Below, in pieces: positions 59,871-64,000 of a DNA stretch of 64,000 nucleotides; positions within the stretch are counted from its first letter, which is position 1; the number at the start of each line of letters is the position of its first letter. The notes under the pieces were generated by a model. That model saw nothing but the letters and a program-made list of their open reading frames with translations. It searched no databases and was not told the DNA's origin. A program made the position numbers and the translations under genes. Source of the DNA: Phylloscopus collybita (lineage: Eukaryota; Chordata; Aves; Passeriformes; Phylloscopidae); the NCBI GenBank assembly GCA_027886175.1, contig JAJNNQ010000013.1, forward strand, positions 2,294,001-2,358,000. Reading direction: 5' to 3'.

Positions 59871-61192
59871 AATGAATGGCATCAAGGCAAAAAATCAAAT
59901 GTCAGTAGTGTCTTCCTGAGCAAAAAGTAACATTTTACTAGCAATACCCACACGGAGAATACTTCATCCATCTCTTTCTTCAGTTGCTTGGCAAGATTTC
60001 GGATTCTTCCAGGTTCCTTGAACACAGCTTTTCCTGTTGCCCTTAAGTGCAAGAAGTGAGCACTCCCTGACAACAGAGCACTTGCATTTTCTGCATTAGC
60101 CAGACATGAACACACGTTCTGCAAAGTGAACTATGACCCCTCCCAGAAAAGTTGATAAAAAACCAGTTCCTGATGAATTTCAGATGACAACTTCGCCCAC
60201 AAAAGCACACATCTGGGAGGAAGACAAGCAGTTCAAAACCAACTGGTCCTCATATGCGGCACACCTATAACTCCCACAAAAACAAACGTGGGTTTGTTAT
60301 TTGTAAGGGCTGCCATCAGGCTTCCTCATATTGTCCAACCAGCTCTGCTGATTGGGAAAGCAAAAATACTTTTACTTAATAGCAAACCTCACCTGTGATG
60401 CAGCAATGTTTTCATTTTCTCGTGATATTCAGGGAGAGTTTTCCTGTCACCACTATTCCCTTTTACACCTGGCCACATCTAATTTCTAAACCAGTGATCT
60501 AGTGAGAAACTCTTAAGCAAAGGAGATATGTTCATGATGCCATGCTGGACCAGTGCTCACTGAATAGACAGTTCTATTGAGCAACTGTAGGTCAGTGCCT
60601 GGGGAGCAATATGCCAAAAACCACGCTTGGATTCTCCAACATTCAAAGCAAATGACAGAAAAAGGTCCATCTTTAGGCTGTATATACTCACACAAAATCA
60701 GGAAGCCCAGCTCCAATGCAGGAAAAGCAATGATTTGTCAAGGGGATTTCTAAAGACTTTGGTAGCTCCAGAATATTACCCACAGCATAGAGGCCCTATC
60801 ATAAACTAAATTTTGTCATTATAGATGTAAAGAGCTTGTGCTCTTGGCTATCATCTTTCAGTGAATAATGAATCTCTCATGCAGGGGAATCTTTTGTATC
60901 TAGGAAACTTTGTATTGGGAAAATAAAGCAACATGGTTCATTGCACTACTTTGAACAGCCGTGTTTCAACTTTTGCACATAGCTTTAAAGATCACTGATA
61001 AATACCAATACAGCCATCCTTGCCCAGAACTGCAGGGAGATTGGCAGAGGGTCATGGCCTAAGTGTCTTTGGGTGGAGCAGAACTGGAAGAGTTGTACAA
61101 CCTGAGCCACTGCAGAGAGAAGGGCTGATGATAGGAGTGATGCCAGAACAAGCAGGTGTAACAGACTTGCCATTTGTGCATCCCTTATTTTG
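59871..61192. other. Non-coding interval, nothing recognised
   Basis: No element or gene recognised. Open frames of up to 80 codons on the minus strand have no recognisable similarity and no splice support. Confidence 0.5.
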
Positions 61193-61239
61193 AAAAAAAA
61201 AACAAAACTATATATTATATTATATATATATATATATAT
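61193..61239 (+). repeat. Poly(A) followed by a (TA)n microsatellite
   Basis: Ten A residues and ACAAAAC are followed by TATATATTATATTA and an uninterrupted TA run to 61,239. It is a low-complexity tract likely to vary in length between individuals. Confidence 0.9.
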
Positions 61240-63813
61240 GGCACAAGTCTGGGCCATTTTCAAGAAAAACTGAATGCCTGAATGCAAAGTGGTCAGGGAC
61301 ATCCTTGTATAGAAGATGAACTCTTTCTGGTTATTATTCTGCTGATGAAGGAACAGAATGAACCAAAGAGGGAAAACACCACCACCATCACATTTCTACA
61401 AGTAAACAATTAAAACAGTCTCAATGCTTTGGAACAGCATTGCCAAATGATCATTCTTGGATGGTCCCAGCTTTTGCAGCAGGAAGAACAGGGTTAAAAA
61501 AATAAAACAACTTGGGAAACAATGGGAGAACACCTGACACAAGGACCCTTTAACAGTTCCTGTTTAATTTTCATCTGATTGGCTTCTCCAGTTACAGTGA
61601 CCTTATGTAGCTAATCTGTTCTCTTAGTGCTCTGCACCAAAATGTTGCTTACACTTAGCTCAGTAATAGTTCTGGACAATGAACACACAAAGGAACAGCA
61701 AGGACAGTATAAGAATTCAGCAGTACTGAGGAAAATTCTAATCCTAAATTTGGCAGCACAAAACTCTTATGTAACCTGTGATTTAGAGGACAGGCTGATC
61801 ATCTGGGAATATTACTGTGCTCTACCTCAGTACATTAAACAAAATTGGCAATATTCCACTACAAATTTTCTTTTGTTTTTCACTGCATGATATCTTAGGA
61901 AAGATATCCCATGCTTACAAAACATTTTTAGCATCAACAATATGTTTTTTATGACAATTCAATTATACTGAGGGTGTATATAAGTTTAATAGCTACCCTT
62001 AAGTGCTTCTCTGCCAAGGCTCCTTGAACTGTGGTAGATCTCTGAGGTTCAGGAGATGGATGGCTTGTGATCTAAATTTAAAGCAGTGAGACTTCAAAAT
62101 AATGCTTGGAAAATGAGCTTTTCTGAAAGTTGAGCATTATATCAGCAAATTTTACAGATCTCTGGAGCTGATACTCTCATAAAGCTGAGGAGCTTTGAGA
62201 GCTACGGATGAAAGATCCTGGGCATGTAAAAACCACTAGAAAAACAGAAGGGTTTGTATCCACCATGAAAAAAACCTCACCAAATCAAAACCTGTCCTTT
62301 TACAAAAAAAAACCCCAGATTCTAACATGCAAAAGCAGCTGTCCAGTAATAGAACACAAATGTACAAAAGCTAAATTCACAAAATAATTATGAACCAAGC
62401 ATTACATTATTTAAATTCCTGTTGTTCAATCTCCAATACTTCCTTCAAAAGGAGGTATTCATTCAGTGCCAATATTTATAGAGTGCAATAAACATTCAAT
62501 TCATGCAAATTCACTCAAGAACTATGAAGTCATGCTTTTGAAATAGAGATACTGACCAGTTTTAGGAAGAGAAGTTTTATTCACAGAATGATAAAACTCT
62601 ATCAGTCTTACAGCACATATCCATAAAGGGTGAAGAGTTCAGGGATTTTTGGAGAACCTGCCACCTGAAATTGTCACACACTGCTGACAAGATTTGCTGC
62701 AAAACTTGAAGCCAATTACAGACATTTTCTTCTCACCCACATAAGGGCTGTGTCATAGAAATATACACTAATATGGAATCCCTTGATGTGTTTGGAAACA
62801 AGTGGCCAGCACCAAGCTACCACCAGCTAGCCAACCCATGTACCTCCATGCAGTTGTTACAGTAGGAGAAGCTTTTACAATAAAAAGCAGCAGCATTCCT
62901 CTCTTCTTTTGGGAGGCCCAGCTCATTCCACTATCCTGACCAGCTTCTCAGCAAATATAAAACACCAAAAATAATTACCTCTTTAGCAACTGCAGGAAGC
63001 CAACACATTTAAACAAGAAACTTTGGTGATAAATGCTTAACAATGGACAGTTAAGGATGATAGGAAATGTCAGACAATCCCCTTCAGAGGGCCACTTGCA
63101 GCACAACCACAGCATGGCAGGAAGGCAACAGCAAAGAGGATAACTGTATGCCCAGTGTTCTTCCTTTTGCCCCACAGAAAGAACAGCAATTTTTTCAGTT
63201 TCCATTAGCCATGCAATTTCCTCTGTAATCATGAGAACAAAAGGAAACCCAAACCAGAGTATCTGTTCATAGGGAAATTCCTATTGATAGTTTTTCTGTT
63301 ACAGTTGAAAGACAGTTGCAGAAGCATGAACTTGCCAAGAGGAGGTTGCAGGGAGGAGTAAACACTTAAATAGGTCTAGTAAATACTTCACCATGAATTA
63401 AGAATGAATAATTCTTTGCCTTAAATTAAGAATGAATTAAAAATTAACCATAAATTAGAATGCATAATTCTTTTTTCTTAAAATACATGCAAAGGGAGCA
63501 ATTATTATGCTCCATAACAGAAACTGCTTTAATATGTAGCAACTAAGCAAAGGACAAAAGAATTGCAGAGCCAGTCAGCCTCTCATGTTCAGAGACTAAC
63601 TTCTTGTATCAAAGCAGAGCTGAAAAGCAGGCAGCTTGCTTTGATCTGTTAAATTTGACATGTATATAAGCAATTACATCATAGAATTCACACCAAGTAT
63701 TAAAAAAAAAGACAGACTAACTTAGAAAATTATGAGACACAGATATTCAGAAATTTTTTATTGCCTTGGGCCACCTGATACCATTTGTAAAGTCTTCTTG
63801 GAGACCTAATGCC
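61240..63813. other. Non-coding interval with a local duplication
   Basis: No gene recognised. At about 63,393-63,476 related AT-rich segments recur (GAATTAAGAATGAATAATTC and AAATTAGAATGCATAATTC), an imperfect local duplication. The remainder appears single-copy. Confidence 0.5.
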
Positions 63814-64000
63814 TGTGCTGGTTTTGGATGGAGTTAGTTTTTTTCACTGTTAGTGGCCTGTTGGGGCTGTGTTCTGGATTTGTGCTGAACACAGAGCTGA
63901 TAACACAGAGATGTGTTTGTTATTGCTGAGCAATAACAAAAAAAGATCCAAGGCCTTTTCTGCCTTTTGTACTGCCACTCTGGCAAGGAAGCTGGGGCTG
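63814..64000 (+). mobile_element. Start of a second endogenous retroviral LTR, cut by the window end
   Basis: The segment starts TGTGCTGGTTTTGG and continues with GGGGCTGTGTTCTGGATTTG, GCTGATAACACAGAGATG, TTGTTATTGCTGAGCAATAA and CCAAGGCCTTTTCTGCC. This is the order of motifs at the 5' end of an LTR family I associate with songbird and other neoavian genomes. The family match is from memory of such sequences and not from a search. Only the first 187 bp are in the window, so the 3' end, target duplication and any internal region cannot be judged. Confidence 0.75.

Overview
The window is vertebrate, almost certainly bird, DNA, and I found no protein-coding gene I can name in it. The right third carries a 3' end of a CR1 LINE with the usual avian wording, a solo LTR with a 5-bp target-site duplication, and the start of a second LTR of a type common in songbird genomes. 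These point to a neoavian bird, probably a passerine. The many short open frames are chance frames in a tandem repeat or in AT-rich non-coding DNA.

Positions 1 to about 45,782 are one uninterrupted, head-to-tail satellite array that continues past the left edge. The monomer is 412-416 bp and I count 111 copies. Each copy carries a 62-bp palindrome: two 29-nt arms around a 4-nt spacer, perfect in nearly every copy. There are two monomer families. Family 1 fills 1-16,213, 19,838-33,553 and about 36,377-38,436. Family 2 fills the stretches between and the right-hand end. The families are almost identical for about 110 bp around the palindrome and clearly diverged elsewhere. Every switch between families lies in or next to the palindrome.

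Higher-order structure is nested. Family 1 alternates A-type (mostly 412 bp) and B-type (mostly 414 bp) monomers. A six-monomer, 2,478-bp block is tandemly repeated at 19,849-24,804. A long segment containing both families occurs twice back to back: 5,814-19,848 (34 monomers, 14,035 bp) and 19,849-36,362 (40 monomers, 16,514 bp). One aligned part of about 4 kb differs at only three positions by eye. The size difference is explained by four whole-monomer gains or losses, one of which leaves a visible chimeric monomer.

The array ends at about 45,782 in a diverged, truncated monomer with features of both families. From there to 64,000 the DNA is AT-rich and mostly single-copy in appearance. It holds the solo LTR (49,890-50,496), the CR1 fragment (about 55,631-55,887), two inverted repeats, a few simple repeats, and the truncated LTR from 63,814 to the window end.

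The most interesting object is the satellite itself. Its palindrome shows paired changes in the stem, spacer inversions, and a position at every family junction, which suggests that the palindrome is either selected for its structure or is a focus of recombination and gene conversion. I do not recognise this satellite from memory, and no database search was possible.
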